The notes: generated by a model not told the origin, from the letters alone. A stretch of 64,000 bases of DNA from Thermococcus profundus (GCF_002214585.1 NZ_CP014862.1:1054001-1118000), one strand, 5' to 3'; shown: positions 35,738 through 45,748, counted from the first letter of the stretch. Numbers and translations are program-made.

Positions 35738-37174
35738 ATGTTAATGAGAAAGCTTTCTGCCCTTTTGCTGGGTTTAATCCTCCTCGCCCCGGCCTTTGGA
35801 CTGGCCCTGGGGAACGGGGATGTGCAGGACGATGGGAACACGTTCGTTCAGGATTACACGTTCCATGTGAGGCTTTTTGAAAACGGAGACGCCAACATAA
35901 CCATAACTACCACGTGGCTCGCCCCGAAGAGTGAGATCCGCAACCTAGTGGAGAAGTACCTCAACTACACGAACGGTAGCCTGTCAGAGGCCATTGAGAT
36001 CTACAAACAAAACCAGCTCCAGTCCATCCAGCGGGGCCTCGAGAGTATGGGCGTTAAAATCGAGAACGCCAGCATTCGGGTTTTCAACTTTGACAGTGGG
36101 GACAACATAACCATGGTCTTCAACGCGATTGGTAGGGGGGTCTCAAAGTACTACTCCCACGGCAACTTCTGGGAGGTCCTCGTTGATCCCACCAGGGGTT
36201 TCTCGACGGCCTTCCCGGACACCGGCTACCCCTTTGGAATCAGGATGCACAGCAAATTCATAGTTGACCTTCCGACGAACGCGACGCTCCTTTCCTACCC
36301 AACTGGCTACCGGAAAACCTACAACCAGAGCTCCTTCGAGGTCGTGCCCGATATCGAGGGCAACACCGTGATAGTTGAGTCAAAGATCAACCTTGAGCCC
36401 TACCTCTCCAACGAGGGGTACCAGTGGCTCTTTGGCGACTACAAGGGGTTCTCCATAACCTACCAAACGCCCTACAAGGGCAACGAGACCTACACCAAGA
36501 GGATCATGAGGGAGCACGTCACGGTTGAGGTTCTGAAGAACGGAACCACGATACTGACCATGAGGGATGAGTACGTGGAACCCATGGGCGAAATACTCAT
36601 GAAGAAGCTTCAGATCCTCCAGTACGGCAAACAGAAATTCGAGCAGCAGCTCCTTAAGTACCATGCCCAGATGTTCGCCCAGATGGGCGCCGTTGTGGAG
36701 GGTGCGGGGATCAACATCAAGAACCTCAACACCACCGACCCCCTCGTCGTCGAGGCCAGGTACATACTGTCCAACTACACAAAGCTCGTGAACGGCACGT
36801 ACGTCCTCACCCTCAACCCCACCATGGGTCTCAAGGATATGGTCTACCTCAGAACTGGTTCCGAGTTCAACTACTCCTTCAGCGCCGAGATAAAGCTTCC
36901 CAAGGGCTGGAAGTTCGTTTCCTATCCGAACAGCACCACAAGGAACGTTCACGGCAACACCTTCGTGATGAACGTGAAGCCCGAGGGCAACCGCCTCATC
37001 ATCAACGCCACGACGTTCCTGTTCTATGGTGCATCGGAAGAAGACGTCAACAGCCTCCTCGGTGAAGTAGGCTCCGTTGAGGTGAAGTTTAAGAAGGGCA
37101 GGAGCGGCATCTGCGGTCCTGCATTCTTAGTCGGGCTTGCGATAGTGCCCCTTCTGCTGAGAAGGCGCCGCTGA
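35738..37174 (+). CDS. Exported surface protein with CGP-CTERM anchor
   Basis: A 478-residue protein with an N-terminal signal peptide (RKLSALLLGLILLAPAFGLA), a long beta-rich ectodomain with many Asn-x-Ser/Thr sequons, and the C-terminal sorting tag GICGPAFLVGLAIVPLLL followed by RRRR. CGP-CTERM is a Thermococcales-specific surface sorting signal. The body is not recognised. GGAGGT at 35722-35727 precedes ATG 35738. It is monocistronic. Confidence 0.82.
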   Translation: MLMRKLSALLLGLILLAPAFGLALGNGDVQDDGNTFVQDYTFHVRLFENGDANITITTTWLAPKSEIRNLVEKYLNYTNGSLSEAIEIYKQNQLQSIQRGLESMGVKIENASIRVFNFDSGDNITMVFNAIGRGVSKYYSHGNFWEVLVDPTRGFSTAFPDTGYPFGIRMHSKFIVDLPTNATLLSYPTGYRKTYNQSSFEVVPDIEGNTVIVESKINLEPYLSNEGYQWLFGDYKGFSITYQTPYKGNETYTKRIMREHVTVEVLKNGTTILTMRDEYVEPMGEILMKKLQILQYGKQKFEQQLLKYHAQMFAQMGAVVEGAGINIKNLNTTDPLVVEARYILSNYTKLVNGTYVLTLNPTMGLKDMVYLRTGSEFNYSFSAEIKLPKGWKFVSYPNSTTRNVHGNTFVMNVKPEGNRLIINATTFLFYGASEEDVNSLLGEVGSVEVKFKKGRSGICGPAFLVGLAIVPLLLRRRR

Positions 37175-37239
37175 GCGGCTTTCCTTCTTCTGCTCTTTTC
37201 GATATCCATTTAAATGAAAACTCCAAACTCCTTTGGGTG

Positions 37240-37890
37240 ATGAAGGTGACGAGGAAGCTCTACTACGAGAACGCCTACTTGAAGGAGGCAAAGGCGAAGG
37301 TTCTGGAAGTGAGGGACAGCGCCCTACTTCTCGACCAGACGATATTTTACCCGACAGGTGGCGGCCAGCCCCACGACAGGGGGACGATAAACGGCGTTGA
37401 AGTCCTCGATGTTTACAAGGATGAGGAAGGCAACGTCTGGCACGTCGTTGCCGAGCCTGAGAAGTTCAAGGTTGGAGATGAAGTCGAGCTAAAGATAGAC
37501 TGGGACTACCGCTACAAGCTGATGAGAATACACAGCGCTATGCACCTTCTCGACCACGTGCTCAACGAAGTCCTAGGAAAGGGCAACTGGAGGCTCTACG
37601 GGAGCGGAATGAGTGCCGAGAAGGGGAGATATGACATAGAGTATCCGGAGAACGTGAACCAGTACAAGGAGAGGATAATCGAGCTCTTCAACCGCTACGT
37701 CGATGAAGGTGGCGAGATGAAGATATGGTGGGAGGGAGAAACGCGCTACACCCAGATAAGGGACTTTGAGCCTATTCCCTGCGGCGGGACTCACGTGAGG
37801 GACATAAAGGAGATCGGCCACCTGAAAAAGCTCAAGCGCTCCAGCCTCGGAAAGGGAAAACAGAGGCTAGAGATATGGCTTGAGGAGTGA
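37240..37890 (+). CDS. alaXM: Alanyl-tRNA editing protein AlaX-M
   Basis: The 216-residue protein is a free-standing AlaRS editing domain. FYPTGGGQPHDRG is the Gly-rich motif of AlaX-M, HSAMHLLDHVL supplies the HxxxH zinc ligands and PCGGTHVRDIKEIG the CxxxH ligands. It hydrolyses mischarged Ser-tRNA(Ala), and also Gly. Sequence and length agree with Pyrococcus AlaX-M as remembered. ATG 37240 is chosen; GTG 37237 directly precedes it. Confidence 0.93.
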   Translation: MKVTRKLYYENAYLKEAKAKVLEVRDSALLLDQTIFYPTGGGQPHDRGTINGVEVLDVYKDEEGNVWHVVAEPEKFKVGDEVELKIDWDYRYKLMRIHSAMHLLDHVLNEVLGKGNWRLYGSGMSAEKGRYDIEYPENVNQYKERIIELFNRYVDEGGEMKIWWEGETRYTQIRDFEPIPCGGTHVRDIKEIGHLKKLKRSSLGKGKQRLEIWLEE

Positions 37891-37911
37891 GCATCTGGGT
37901 TTTCTGAATCC

Positions 37912-38568
37912 TCACTCCTTTTGAATGCTGATTTCGCACCCGTAGTCTTCGGGGAATATGGACTTGACAACCTGGAGACCAATCTTTTCCCGAGAAAAGA
38001 CGACCATAAGGGCCCGTGTGGCGTGTTCCCGGAGTTCCTTCAGCGTTTCAAGGGGTATAATGTCCGCATTGACCATATAGATGGTTATTTTCTCCCTCTT
38101 TCCAAGGTGAGGCCGTATTAGATATCCGAATATGCCCTCGATCTCTCGCGGATCTCCCCTCTTGCTCGAAAGAATCTTTTCAAAGCCGACCACGATCCTG
38201 AAGAGATGCTCGCCCTCTACTTTGGCCAGCAGTTCCTCGTAGTGCTTCTTTCTAACTGGAGGCTCTTTGGTCATATCAACCCTTCCGACCACCTTCCCCG
38301 TGGGCAGGATCCCACCCATCTTTATCACTGCGGCGCTGTCAATAATGGAGGTGTCCCCTCCGGACAGGAGGATGTGGGTTCTAAAAACGTGGAGCTGATC
38401 GAGGTCGTCAACTATGATAAAGCCCTTCCCGCTCTTCAGCACACCACGGATCAAGGCCTGGAACACGAGGTAAGCGGGCTCTTCCGAGCGATATTCGACG
38501 ACCACGTCTTCTCCTGGCCTCAGTCTTTCAATAAAGTCAGAAAGGGTGAGATGTTGACTCTCACACAT
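37912..38568 (-). CDS. Hypothetical protein, resembles DUF257 family
   Basis: A 218-residue soluble alpha/beta protein (MCESQHLTLSDFIERLRPGE...). Features such as SKGDPREIEG-like loops and a YLVFQALIRGVLKSGKGFIIVDDLDQLHVF-type strand-helix pattern recall the Thermococcales-specific DUF257 family, a RecA-like fold without Walker motifs. Family placement is from memory and uncertain. No operon partner; it converges with alaXM. Confidence 0.65.
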   Translation of the reverse strand: MCESQHLTLSDFIERLRPGEDVVVEYRSEEPAYLVFQALIRGVLKSGKGFIIVDDLDQLHVFRTHILLSGGDTSIIDSAAVIKMGGILPTGKVVGRVDMTKEPPVRKKHYEELLAKVEGEHLFRIVVGFEKILSSKRGDPREIEGIFGYLIRPHLGKREKITIYMVNADIIPLETLKELREHATRALMVVFSREKIGLQVVKSIFPEDYGCEISIQKE

Positions 38569-38700
38569 AGAGATCCCCCATGTTTACACTACCAAAAAGA
38601 GAATAAAAACCTTTTTAGTCCCTATGGTTTTTCAAAAGATGCTGCACGCCGACAGAGGAGAAAAAAACTTTTAGGAGGTCAAAAAGAAAGAAAAGGGAGA

Positions 38701-39000
38701 TCATCCGCACGTCAGGAGGCCAATGAGTATCAGAATGAATCCGAGGATGTTGCCCGTAAGCAGGTCACCACCAATGGGAGGGTTAGCTTTCCTTTGGCCT
38801 CCTTGACTTTTCCTTCATCAAACAGCTTCTCGGCCTCCGCTAGGGGGTGTGTTATCAGGAAGTAGGTCAACAGTACAACTATAACCAAGAGCCCCAGACC
38901 TACCGCTGCAGATCCCACCCCCAGGAGAAGTGCTATGGGCACTATACCGAGCAGTACCCCAAGCCAGACCAGTATTCTAGTTGCTTTCAGTATTCCGCAT
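38701..39000 (-). pseudogene. Broken small membrane-protein gene
   Basis: One frame spans 38730-39003 but has no good start and ends in non-membrane sequence (VVTCLRATSSDSF). Reading ATG 38998-39000 gives MRNTESN then a stop. The other frame resumes TRILVWLGVLLGIVPIALLL, runs through two membrane helices and KLFDEGKVKEAKGKLTLP, and a one-base shift then gives GGDLLTGNILGFILILIG...TCG and a stop at 38701. Two frameshifts thus restore a compact protein of about 100 residues with three membrane helices. It is a decayed gene or carries sequencing indels. Confidence 0.6.
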
Positions 39001-39007
39001 CCCTAGT

Positions 39008-39106
39008 CATCCTTCCCCATGGCAGACATGGGGGATTTCAACAACGTTCACGGGCGATCCCTGAGGCGCCCGTGGATGCCAACCACCCGGGGAAGGATGG
39101 TTGGCA
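39008..39106. other. Structured non-coding element with mutually exclusive stems
   Basis: CATCCTTCCCC (39008-39018) pairs perfectly over 11 bp with GGGGAAGGATG (39089-39099). That stem competes with hairpin CCCCATG/CATGGGG (39015-39033) and with TGCCAACCA/TGGTTGGCA (39077-39085 and 39098-39106). ACGGGCG/CGCCCGT (39050-39056 and 39067-39073) fits both folds. It could be a small RNA or the relic end of an IS200/IS605-type element (hairpin followed by ATTTCAAC). A palindromic TATA-like ACTTATAAGT lies at 39130-39139. Confidence 0.5.
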
Positions 39107-39421
39107 CCGGCATAAATAGGTTATATTGATACTTATAAGTGTTACGTTTTATTTTTGGCTGTGGAATATTTTTCTGACGATATTGCTTATGCAATCTTGT
39201 TAACATGTCCCCTCGGACATGCCCCAATAGGCCAGATTGCCAGTAGATTCCAGCCTCGGGATATGAACTCCAAAATATATCCGCCGTGGCATTGTGCATT
39301 AGGGGGAATAGTAACTTTTAGAGTAATAACCTGGATCACTTATCCTGAAACCGACCGCTTCTCTTCCATGAAGGGAAAATGGTCTGCTTGAGGAAAAGTC
39401 AAAGGTTCCCGTTTCTCTCGT
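39107..39421. other. Gene-free AT-rich stretch with a nested hairpin
   Basis: No convincing gene. ACTTATAAGT (39130-39139) could be a TATA box in either direction. A two-tier hairpin has an outer stem GCAATCT/AGATTGC (39191-39197 and 39234-39240) and an inner stem CATGTCC/GGACATG (39204-39210 and 39215-39221). A rightward 79-codon frame here has poor coding character. A small RNA is possible. Confidence 0.4.
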
Positions 39422-40423
39422 TCACCTGGCCTTCTCGAACACATAGAAGTACCGCTCAAGACTCTTGTGAACCCTCTGGTAGTACATCCCTACCGTCCTG
39501 AACCCCACAGCTTCGGCCTCCCCCTTCCCGTCGAACTCTATCGGAAACGCTATCGCGAGCCTGCCGCCGTCCTCAAGCACGTTGTAGATGCTTCTCAGAG
39601 CCTTTCTGTAAAGCTCGTCTCTCTTTCTTCCAGCGAGTGTCGCGGCGGTTCCGTAGGGCGGATCGGTAGCTACCGCCTCAAACTTCTTGTTCGGGAATAG
39701 CTCCTCCAGCCGCGTAGCATCTCCTAGCTCCAGGGTGTAGTCTCTCACTCCGTAGTTCCTGAGGTTGGTCTCGGCCCCTTCTACCATCTCTGGCCTTATA
39801 TCCACTCCGTAGACCTTCAGGCCGAGCAGGCCTGCCTCTATGAGTATTCCGCCGGCACCCATGAATGGATCTAGTATTTCCCGCTTCGCCTTCGTCAGGT
39901 TCACGAGGGCCCTTGAAAAGCGCGGATGGAGAGAAATTGGCCTGAAGAACGGCCTGTGGTGGGCCTTCCTCCTTTCGAAGTCTTTGGGGTCAAAGTAGCG
40001 GAGCCTTATCCCTGCGTAGAGCTTCTCGCCGCAGTAGGCCCTCACTAGATTATCCGGCTTTGAGAGGTTAACCTTGAACCCTTTGGAGTGTATAACCCCA
40101 CCCAGCTTCCGAGGAAGGTCTAAAACGTCGTGTTCGCAGTTGGCCATAGTCTCTGTATCCACTTTGAAAGTCCCCTCTATCGGCCATTCCACTTCATCGG
40201 CCTTTTTGAGGAGTTCATCAACGGAATCCGCCTCGATGGTGAGCTCTCCATACTCGTGGGCTAATCCGAGCCTGTCGAGAAACGGGTAAGCTTTCTCATC
40301 AGCCTCGACCTTGAGGAGGAGGTAGTCCTCCCCGGTTATCTTACCGCCGCCCAGCTCAAGCATTGCCCTGACTTCATCCCTTGCCATCTCGGGCAGACTT
40401 CCGAGTATCTCCACGTAAAGCAT
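39422..40423 (-). CDS. tRNA (guanine(10)-N2)-dimethyltransferase (Trm-G10)
   Basis: A 333-residue protein with an N-terminal THUMP-type domain (about 1-150) and a C-terminal Rossmann methyltransferase. [15 protein letters not shown] binds S-adenosylmethionine and [10 protein letters not shown] is the catalytic N/DPPY motif. It methylates G10 of tRNA, which stabilises tRNA folding in hyperthermophiles. It is the last gene of a leftward run with queE and a small upstream gene; spacing to queE is 9 bases. Confidence 0.9.
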   Translation of the reverse strand: MLYVEILGSLPEMARDEVRAMLELGGGKITGEDYLLLKVEADEKAYPFLDRLGLAHEYGELTIEADSVDELLKKADEVEWPIEGTFKVDTETMANCEHDVLDLPRKLGGVIHSKGFKVNLSKPDNLVRAYCGEKLYAGIRLRYFDPKDFERRKAHHRPFFRPISLHPRFSRALVNLTKAKREILDPFMGAGGILIEAGLLGLKVYGVDIRPEMVEGAETNLRNYGVRDYTLELGDATRLEELFPNKKFEAVATDPPYGTAATLAGRKRDELYRKALRSIYNVLEDGGRLAIAFPIEFDGKGEAEAVGFRTVGMYYQRVHKSLERYFYVFEKAR

Positions 40424-40432
40424 TCAACCACC

Positions 40433-41194
40433 TCACAGGACGTTGAGGTACTTGTGAACCTGGAAGCTGAGCCCGACGTTCTTCCTCCCCATTATTTGGG
40501 CCGCCTCGCGGTAGAGCCCCATCAGCTTTTCCTGAGTTATGTTGATGGGCTCCCTCGGCTGGATGACGAGCGGGGCAAGGTCTTTCAGCAGTGAAGCGTA
40601 CCAGCGGACGTTCTCCACTTTAGTCTCTCTAGTAACGACGAGCTTGGCATAGGTTTTCACTCCAGCTTCCTTCAGGATCCTTATGCTCTCCACTTCACGA
40701 AGGACAAGACCCTTCCAGTCCTCCGTCGCTCTGGCCGTCTCGTCCTTTATGTCGACGCTCGCGTAGTCCGTCAGCGGCGCTACTTCTCTAATCAGCTCTG
40801 GAAGACCCCCATGGGTCTCGAGGAAGTTGTCGAAGTCGAGCTCCTTCATTCTCCCCATCAGAGCTTTCAGGGGCTTTACCTGGAGTGTTGGCTCACCACC
40901 GGTGTAGCTTATGGAGTGGATATCCCCTGTATCGAGCCTTAAGACCGCATCAACCACCTCATCAACGCTCGCCGGGTTTGGCTTGTACTTGAACTTTCCC
41001 GTGAAGGGCTCAACCTCGTACCTCCAGCGGGAAACGTGGGAAGCATCGATGTACTCCTTTGAATCGCACCAAAGGCAGTGAAGGTCGCAGCCGGCGAAGC
41101 GAACGAATATCTGCCTCCGTCCGAACGCTGAGCCTTCGACGCTTCCGCCTTCCCCCTGCCAGCTGTTGAAGACCTCCGCCATGATGACTTTCAT
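40433..41194 (-). CDS. queE: 7-carboxy-7-deazaguanine synthase QueE
   Basis: The 253-residue radical-SAM enzyme has the cluster motif CDLHCLWCDSK (CxxxCxxC) preceded by FNSWQGEGGS, and the SAM-binding SYTGGEPTLQ. It makes the deazaguanine ring precursor of archaeosine, a tRNA modification at G15. It thus shares a tRNA-modification theme with the next gene (Trm-G10). Confidence 0.93.
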   Translation of the reverse strand: MKVIMAEVFNSWQGEGGSVEGSAFGRRQIFVRFAGCDLHCLWCDSKEYIDASHVSRWRYEVEPFTGKFKYKPNPASVDEVVDAVLRLDTGDIHSISYTGGEPTLQVKPLKALMGRMKELDFDNFLETHGGLPELIREVAPLTDYASVDIKDETARATEDWKGLVLREVESIRILKEAGVKTYAKLVVTRETKVENVRWYASLLKDLAPLVIQPREPINITQEKLMGLYREAAQIMGRKNVGLSFQVHKYLNVL

Positions 41195-41203
41195 CGTATC
41201 ACC

Positions 41204-41464
41204 TCAAAGCTCATCGACGTCCACTCCCTTCACATGCTCGCTCACAAAACCCTCCAGAATTTCAACCCTTACTTCCCTATTCTCACCCCTCATGTCGGCC
41301 ATTAGCCTTACAGCCCTCGCGTAGTCCCAAAGGCGCCTCTTGGCGCTTTCCTCTGCCCTCTCTGCCATAACGATGAGTTCCCTCTCCTCGGGATGGGCGC
41401 TCATCCACTTCACAACCTTTCTCGCATCCTCCTCTGTGAAGAGGCCCCTCTTTTTAAACAGCAT
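41204..41464 (-). CDS. Small hypothetical protein
   Basis: An 86-residue, highly charged helical protein (MLFKKRGLFTEEDARKVVKW...). GGAGGGTGG upstream supports ATG 41464 over ATG 41479. It lies 9 bases before queE and is probably cotranscribed with queE and the tRNA methyltransferase. No family is recognised. Confidence 0.65.
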   Translation of the reverse strand: MLFKKRGLFTEEDARKVVKWMSAHPEERELIVMAERAEESAKRRLWDYARAVRLMADMRGENREVRVEILEGFVSEHVKGVDVDEL

Positions 41465-41521
41465 CCTGCCACCCTCCATGGCTATGTGATTGTTTAATCA
41501 TGTGATTAAATAATTAAACGA

Positions 41522-42022
41522 TTAAACATATTTGAGCAGGACTTCCACGGCTTCCTCGAAGAGCTCCTTTTCCTCCCCATCGAGAACGCTTTCAAGGTAG
41601 TGAACGGCCGAAATATCCAGGATCACGTAGGCGGTGTTTCTGTCAAGTCCTAGGTCGTAGGCGTCGTAGTAGACCCTCTTCTCTCCCAGGGCTTCGTTCA
41701 TGAGGTCGACAAAGTTGGCTATGTCCTCGACGCTCAGTTCGTCCCACTTGCTCTCCATCTCGTCAAAGTACTCCTCTAGGGTTTTTATCGTCTCAAGGTC
41801 GAGCTTGAGAGTTCCTTCAACGAAGGGGAACTCCCCTACACGAAAAACCTTGAGACCCTCCTCGTCTCTCACCGCTATATTGTTCCACAGAACGATCCCT
41901 TTTACGGGGTTGCGTCCATACCTGCCCTCCAAGTAGGAGAATCTCTCAAGGACGAAGTCCATGTCGTCTATAAAAATCTCCTCGTCATTGAAATGGATTA
42001 TCTTGCTCACCGTTCCGACCAT
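41522..42022 (-). CDS. Hypothetical acidic protein
   Basis: A 166-residue soluble protein, MVGTVSKIIHFNDEEIFIDD..., very rich in Glu and Asp, with mixed beta and helix pattern and no cysteines. GGTG before ATG 42022 favours that start over GTG 42031. The 57-base gap to the next leftward gene is almost pure A/T with repeated GATTAAA and probably holds that gene's promoter. Function unknown. Confidence 0.65.
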   Translation of the reverse strand: MVGTVSKIIHFNDEEIFIDDMDFVLERFSYLEGRYGRNPVKGIVLWNNIAVRDEEGLKVFRVGEFPFVEGTLKLDLETIKTLEEYFDEMESKWDELSVEDIANFVDLMNEALGEKRVYYDAYDLGLDRNTAYVILDISAVHYLESVLDGEEKELFEEAVEVLLKYV

Positions 42023-42240
42023 ATCACGCACCGCTCTGAGTTTGGCATGCGGTATTAAAGGCTATCGGCCCGTCAGGTTTTTAGTCGGGTGAGTCTATTA
42101 CTAATGCCCGACGAGTATCGGGTTGCGATGAAGTCGGGACCCCCAGGGGGGCGACATTCCCAAAGCCCCCCTTTCGCTTCCTCCAAGGGCCTTTCCGCAG
42201 GATTTTTATATGCCCTCCCGTACAACGTTGAGGTGTTGTC

Positions 42241-44424
42241 ATGGTCACGCTCATCATCGCGGAGAAGCCCAACGTTGCCAGGAAGATAGCCTATGCACTG
42301 GCAGAAGGCAAGCCGGTTAGAAAAACCATTGGGAAGGTGAGCTACTACGAGTTCACCCGCGATGGGAAGAGGATAATCGTGGCTCCTGCCGTCGGGCATC
42401 TCTTCTCCCTCGCCCCCAAGGTGAAGACCTACGGCTACCCGATCTTCGATATCGAATGGGTGCCCGTTTATGTGGCTGAAAAAGGAAAGAGCTATGCGAG
42501 GGACTACATAAAGGCCCTCGCAACCCTGGCAAAGCGGGCCGATGAATTCGTGGTTGCCTGCGACTATGATACCGAGGGTGAGGTGATAGGTTATACCGCT
42601 TTGAAATACGCCTGCGGCGTCGATCCGTCAAAGGCAAAGCGCATGAAGTTCTCTGCCCTGACAAAGAAAGACCTCCTGAAGGCCTGGTACAACCTCGAAC
42701 CGACTATCAACTTCGGCATGGCCGATGCTGGTGTTGCCAGGCACGTCCTAGACTGGTACTGGGGCGTCAACCTCTCAAGGGCCCTCACATCGGCCATAAA
42801 GCGCGCAAGTGGGAAATGGATGGTTCTCTCGACTGGAAGGGTTCAGGGGCCGACCCTGAAGTTTCTGGTCGAGAGGGAGAAGGAGATCCAGAACTTCAAG
42901 CCGACACCGTACTGGGTCATCAAGATGACTCTGGAGAAGAACGGGGGGCAGTACACCGCCAACTACGAGAAGGAGCGCATCCTCGACGAGAATGAGGCCA
43001 AGAGGATAGTCGAGGAAGCTAAGAAGGGGCCTGCTTTTGTGGAGAAGGTAGAAATCAAGCAGCAGAAAAGGAATCCCCCCGTGCCCTTCGACCTCGGAAC
43101 CCTCCAGAGGGAAGCCTATTCCGCCTTCGGCTACACTCCAAAGAAGACTCTGGAGATAGCACAGAAGCTGTACGAGAAGGGCCTTCAATCGTACCCGAGA
43201 ACAAGCTCCCAGAAGCTCCCCAAGAACCTCAACTTCAGAACAATACTCCAGAATCTCGCCAAGTTGCCCGAGTACAAGCCCTTTGCCCACGAGCTTCTGG
43301 GTAAGGAGAAGCTCAAGCCCGTCGAAGGAAAAAAGGATGACCCGGCGCATCCGGCCATATATCCAACCGGCGAGCTTCCAAAGCCCAGCGACCTCACTAA
43401 GGATGAGGGGAACATCTACGACCTCGTTGTGAGACGCTTTCTGGCGCTCTTCATGGAGCCCGCATTGAGGGAGACGATGAAGGTCATCATAAACTCCAAC
43501 AACCACCGCTTTATCCTCAGCGGGGCGAGAACCGTCAAGGAGGGCTGGCTGAAAGTATACGGCAAGTACGTTAAATTTGACGAGGTTATCCTTCCCGCTT
43601 TCAAGGAAGGAGAACCCGTCAGGGTCATTCAGATAAAGCGCGAGAAGAAGAAGACCAAACCGCCAGCGCGCTACTCTCCAGCGGCGGTCATTAAGAAGAT
43701 GGAAGACCTCGGCATAGGAACCAAAGCGACGCGCGCCCAGATCTTGGAAACCCTCTACCAGAGGGGATACATAGAAGGCAAGCGGAAGATAAAGGTTACC
43801 CCTCTTGGGATGCGTGTTGTCGAAGCCCTGGAGAAGAACGTACCCGACATAGTCAGCGTTGAACTGACGAGAGCCTTTGAGGAGAAGATGGAGGAGATAA
43901 TGGCAGGGAAAGCGAACAAGGATCAGGTCATCGAGGAGAGTAAAGACCAGCTGGTTAAGATCCTCCAGATCTTCAAGGAGAAGGAGCTTGACATCGGCAG
44001 GATTCTCCTGGAGAGCACCGGGACTGGGGTAACGACAAGTAAAGAGACCGCAAAGAAGGCCAGAGCAGTGAAGGAACTCACCGAGGATGAGGAGAAGGAG
44101 ATCCAAAAAGCTGTGGATGGGGAATCCGCATCCGGATCTTCCAGAAAGATTGAACGTAAGCCCCTCGTGATCGGTAAGTGCCCCAAGTGCGGCGGCGATT
44201 TGGTCGTTAGGTACAACAGGAAGACCGGAAAGCGCTTCGTCGGCTGTTCGAACTGGCCCAAGTGCGACGTAACTTACCCCCTCCTCCAGCGGGGTGAAAT
44301 AATTCCAACCAACAAGACCTGCTGTGGTGGGGCGCCCGTCGTGAAGATCCGCGAGAAGGGCCGCGAGTACGAGATATGCGTTGATATGAACTGCAAGGAC
44401 TGGAGCAGAAAGAAAAAGAAGTAG
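42241..44424 (+). CDS. topA: DNA topoisomerase I (type IA)
   Basis: A 727-residue type IA topoisomerase. The TOPRIM domain begins [17 protein letters not shown] and has the DxD region [12 protein letters not shown]. The catalytic tyrosine is in [30 protein letters not shown] closes the core, and C-terminal zinc fingers ([13 protein letters not shown]...CSNWPKC and CCGG...C...C) contact DNA. It relaxes negative supercoils. GAGGTG precedes ATG 42241; TTTTTATATG near 42206-42215 is a likely TATA box. Confidence 0.95.
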   Translation: MVTLIIAEKPNVARKIAYALAEGKPVRKTIGKVSYYEFTRDGKRIIVAPAVGHLFSLAPKVKTYGYPIFDIEWVPVYVAEKGKSYARDYIKALATLAKRADEFVVACDYDTEGEVIGYTALKYACGVDPSKAKRMKFSALTKKDLLKAWYNLEPTINFGMADAGVARHVLDWYWGVNLSRALTSAIKRASGKWMVLSTGRVQGPTLKFLVEREKEIQNFKPTPYWVIKMTLEKNGGQYTANYEKERILDENEAKRIVEEAKKGPAFVEKVEIKQQKRNPPVPFDLGTLQREAYSAFGYTPKKTLEIAQKLYEKGLQSYPRTSSQKLPKNLNFRTILQNLAKLPEYKPFAHELLGKEKLKPVEGKKDDPAHPAIYPTGELPKPSDLTKDEGNIYDLVVRRFLALFMEPALRETMKVIINSNNHRFILSGARTVKEGWLKVYGKYVKFDEVILPAFKEGEPVRVIQIKREKKKTKPPARYSPAAVIKKMEDLGIGTKATRAQILETLYQRGYIEGKRKIKVTPLGMRVVEALEKNVPDIVSVELTRAFEEKMEEIMAGKANKDQVIEESKDQLVKILQIFKEKELDIGRILLESTGTGVTTSKETAKKARAVKELTEDEEKEIQKAVDGESASGSSRKIERKPLVIGKCPKCGGDLVVRYNRKTGKRFVGCSNWPKCDVTYPLLQRGEIIPTNKTCCGGAPVVKIREKGREYEICVDMNCKDWSRKKKK

Positions 44425-44799
44425 TCAGAGTGCGCTGAGGGAGATTCCCATAAGAACAAACAGTGCGAACGCGATCATGATCTCCACTACGATCGTCATT
44501 ATCACGGCCAAGAACGCCCTGAGCCAACCCGTGTCGAAAACTGTCTTTACCACCCAGATATAGGCTATTGGTGCCAGTATCCATCCAAGGACGGGAATAA
44601 TGCCGATGACCATTGCGAGAATCCCGCCTCCAACAACCGCCACCACGGATTTGCCGATCGTGGCTTTTTCTATACCAACCAGCTTCGCCCCGAGGTATAA
44701 GAAGAAGCCCGCTATAAAGAGCGCTATGAATATTGCCAGCAGTCCAAGGGCGCCAATTGCACCTACGGCTATTATACCGGGCCCAGCATGTCCTGGCAT
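44425..44799 (-). CDS. Small polytopic membrane protein
   Basis: A 124-residue hydrophobic protein with three or four membrane helices (AVGAIGALGLLAIFIALFIA, VVAVVGGGILAMVIGIIPVL, AFLAVIMTIVVEIMIAFALF). It has Gly-rich helices and no recognised motif. It converges with topA, its stop being the adjacent base. Function unknown. Confidence 0.7.
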   Translation of the reverse strand: MPGHAGPGIIAVGAIGALGLLAIFIALFIAGFFLYLGAKLVGIEKATIGKSVVAVVGGGILAMVIGIIPVLGWILAPIAYIWVVKTVFDTGWLRAFLAVIMTIVVEIMIAFALFVLMGISLSAL

Positions 44800-44938
44800 G
44801 CTTCACCACCCCCTTACGAAAAATTGGGCCTTCAACATCTTCATTATTGATCGATGGGCTATATTAGGGTTTTGATGGTCCATGCTCCACGAAGAAAACC
44901 TTATTAGCGAACAAGTTGAAGTTTTCAGGAGTGGTTGC

Positions 44939-45748
44939 ATGGGCGAGGGGCTTGCTGAGGATGAACGTGTCCCAAGGGTTCTGCTGGACAGTGCGAGGGA
45001 GGTACTTGGCCAGCTCAGGGAGAGGGTGCTGAACAGAACTGTGGATTTGGGGCTTCTTCTAGATGTCCAGTCCCTTTTCATCCTGGGGCTTTCAGATGCA
45101 AGCCTCTACGCCTTCGCGCTCCGGTTTGATGATCTGGTTGAGGAATCCTACGGGATCTTCCGTGAAGGGTATGTCCTGCTGAAGCATAACGGGCTCCTCG
45201 TAAGCGATCCCGAACTTGATCTCCAGCTTGGCATGCTGAAAAATTTGGATGTTAAAAGGGGATTTTCGCTCGACCGGCGGCTTTCAATGCTCGGAAGCCC
45301 CAGGGAGATACAGGTGTGGGTGAACAGGATAATCAAACTGAGGAACGCCTTGTATGGAGTTTTCCCACGCGACCCTCTGCGGGAGCTTGGCTATGGAATG
45401 TCCAAGGAAGATAGGAAGTTCCCCATGCTTCTAAAGGCCGTTACGCGGGTTTATGAGATGAGTCCCCCGACCGTTGAGGCCCTGGCGAAGTTGCTCTACC
45501 TTGAGATGGAGCTTGGATTAGACCCCTCCAAACTTCCCTGCAGGAACGGCCGCTGTGAGGAGATTCTCTCCCTCGGAAGCGTTGAGGGTTTTGAAGTCGT
45601 GAATTCCGGGGACGTTGAGCTTTACTACCGCTTCAAAGAGGGGAAGCATCTGGATTCTCCGTGGGGCAGAATCACCATGGGGGAGCCGGTTGAGATAGTA
45701 ATATTCTCAAAGGAAAAGAAAAGGGGCTTCAGGTGCGTCAGAAGTTAA
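44939..45748 (+). CDS. Hypothetical soluble protein
   Basis: The 269-residue helical protein ([20 protein letters not shown]...) has no membrane segment. A CRNGRCEE motif near residue 200 could bind metal or form a disulfide, and the C-terminal domain is beta-rich. AGGAGTGG before ATG 44939 supports that start over ATG 44882. It converges with the lipid reductase, overlapping it by 4 bases at the stops. No family is recognised. Confidence 0.65.
   Translation: MGEGLAEDERVPRVLLDSAREVLGQLRERVLNRTVDLGLLLDVQSLFILGLSDASLYAFALRFDDLVEESYGIFREGYVLLKHNGLLVSDPELDLQLGMLKNLDVKRGFSLDRRLSMLGSPREIQVWVNRIIKLRNALYGVFPRDPLRELGYGMSKEDRKFPMLLKAVTRVYEMSPPTVEALAKLLYLEMELGLDPSKLPCRNGRCEEILSLGSVEGFEVVNSGDVELYYRFKEGKHLDSPWGRITMGEPVEIVIFSKEKKRGFRCVRS

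Noticed and set aside
39155-39391. A 78-codon rightward frame
   Set aside because: It crosses two perfect inverted repeats and starts without a ribosome site; the stretch looks non-coding.
42775-44106. A 443-codon leftward open frame
   Set aside because: It is the antisense shadow of topoisomerase I, with leucine-rich low-complexity translation and no ribosome site of note.
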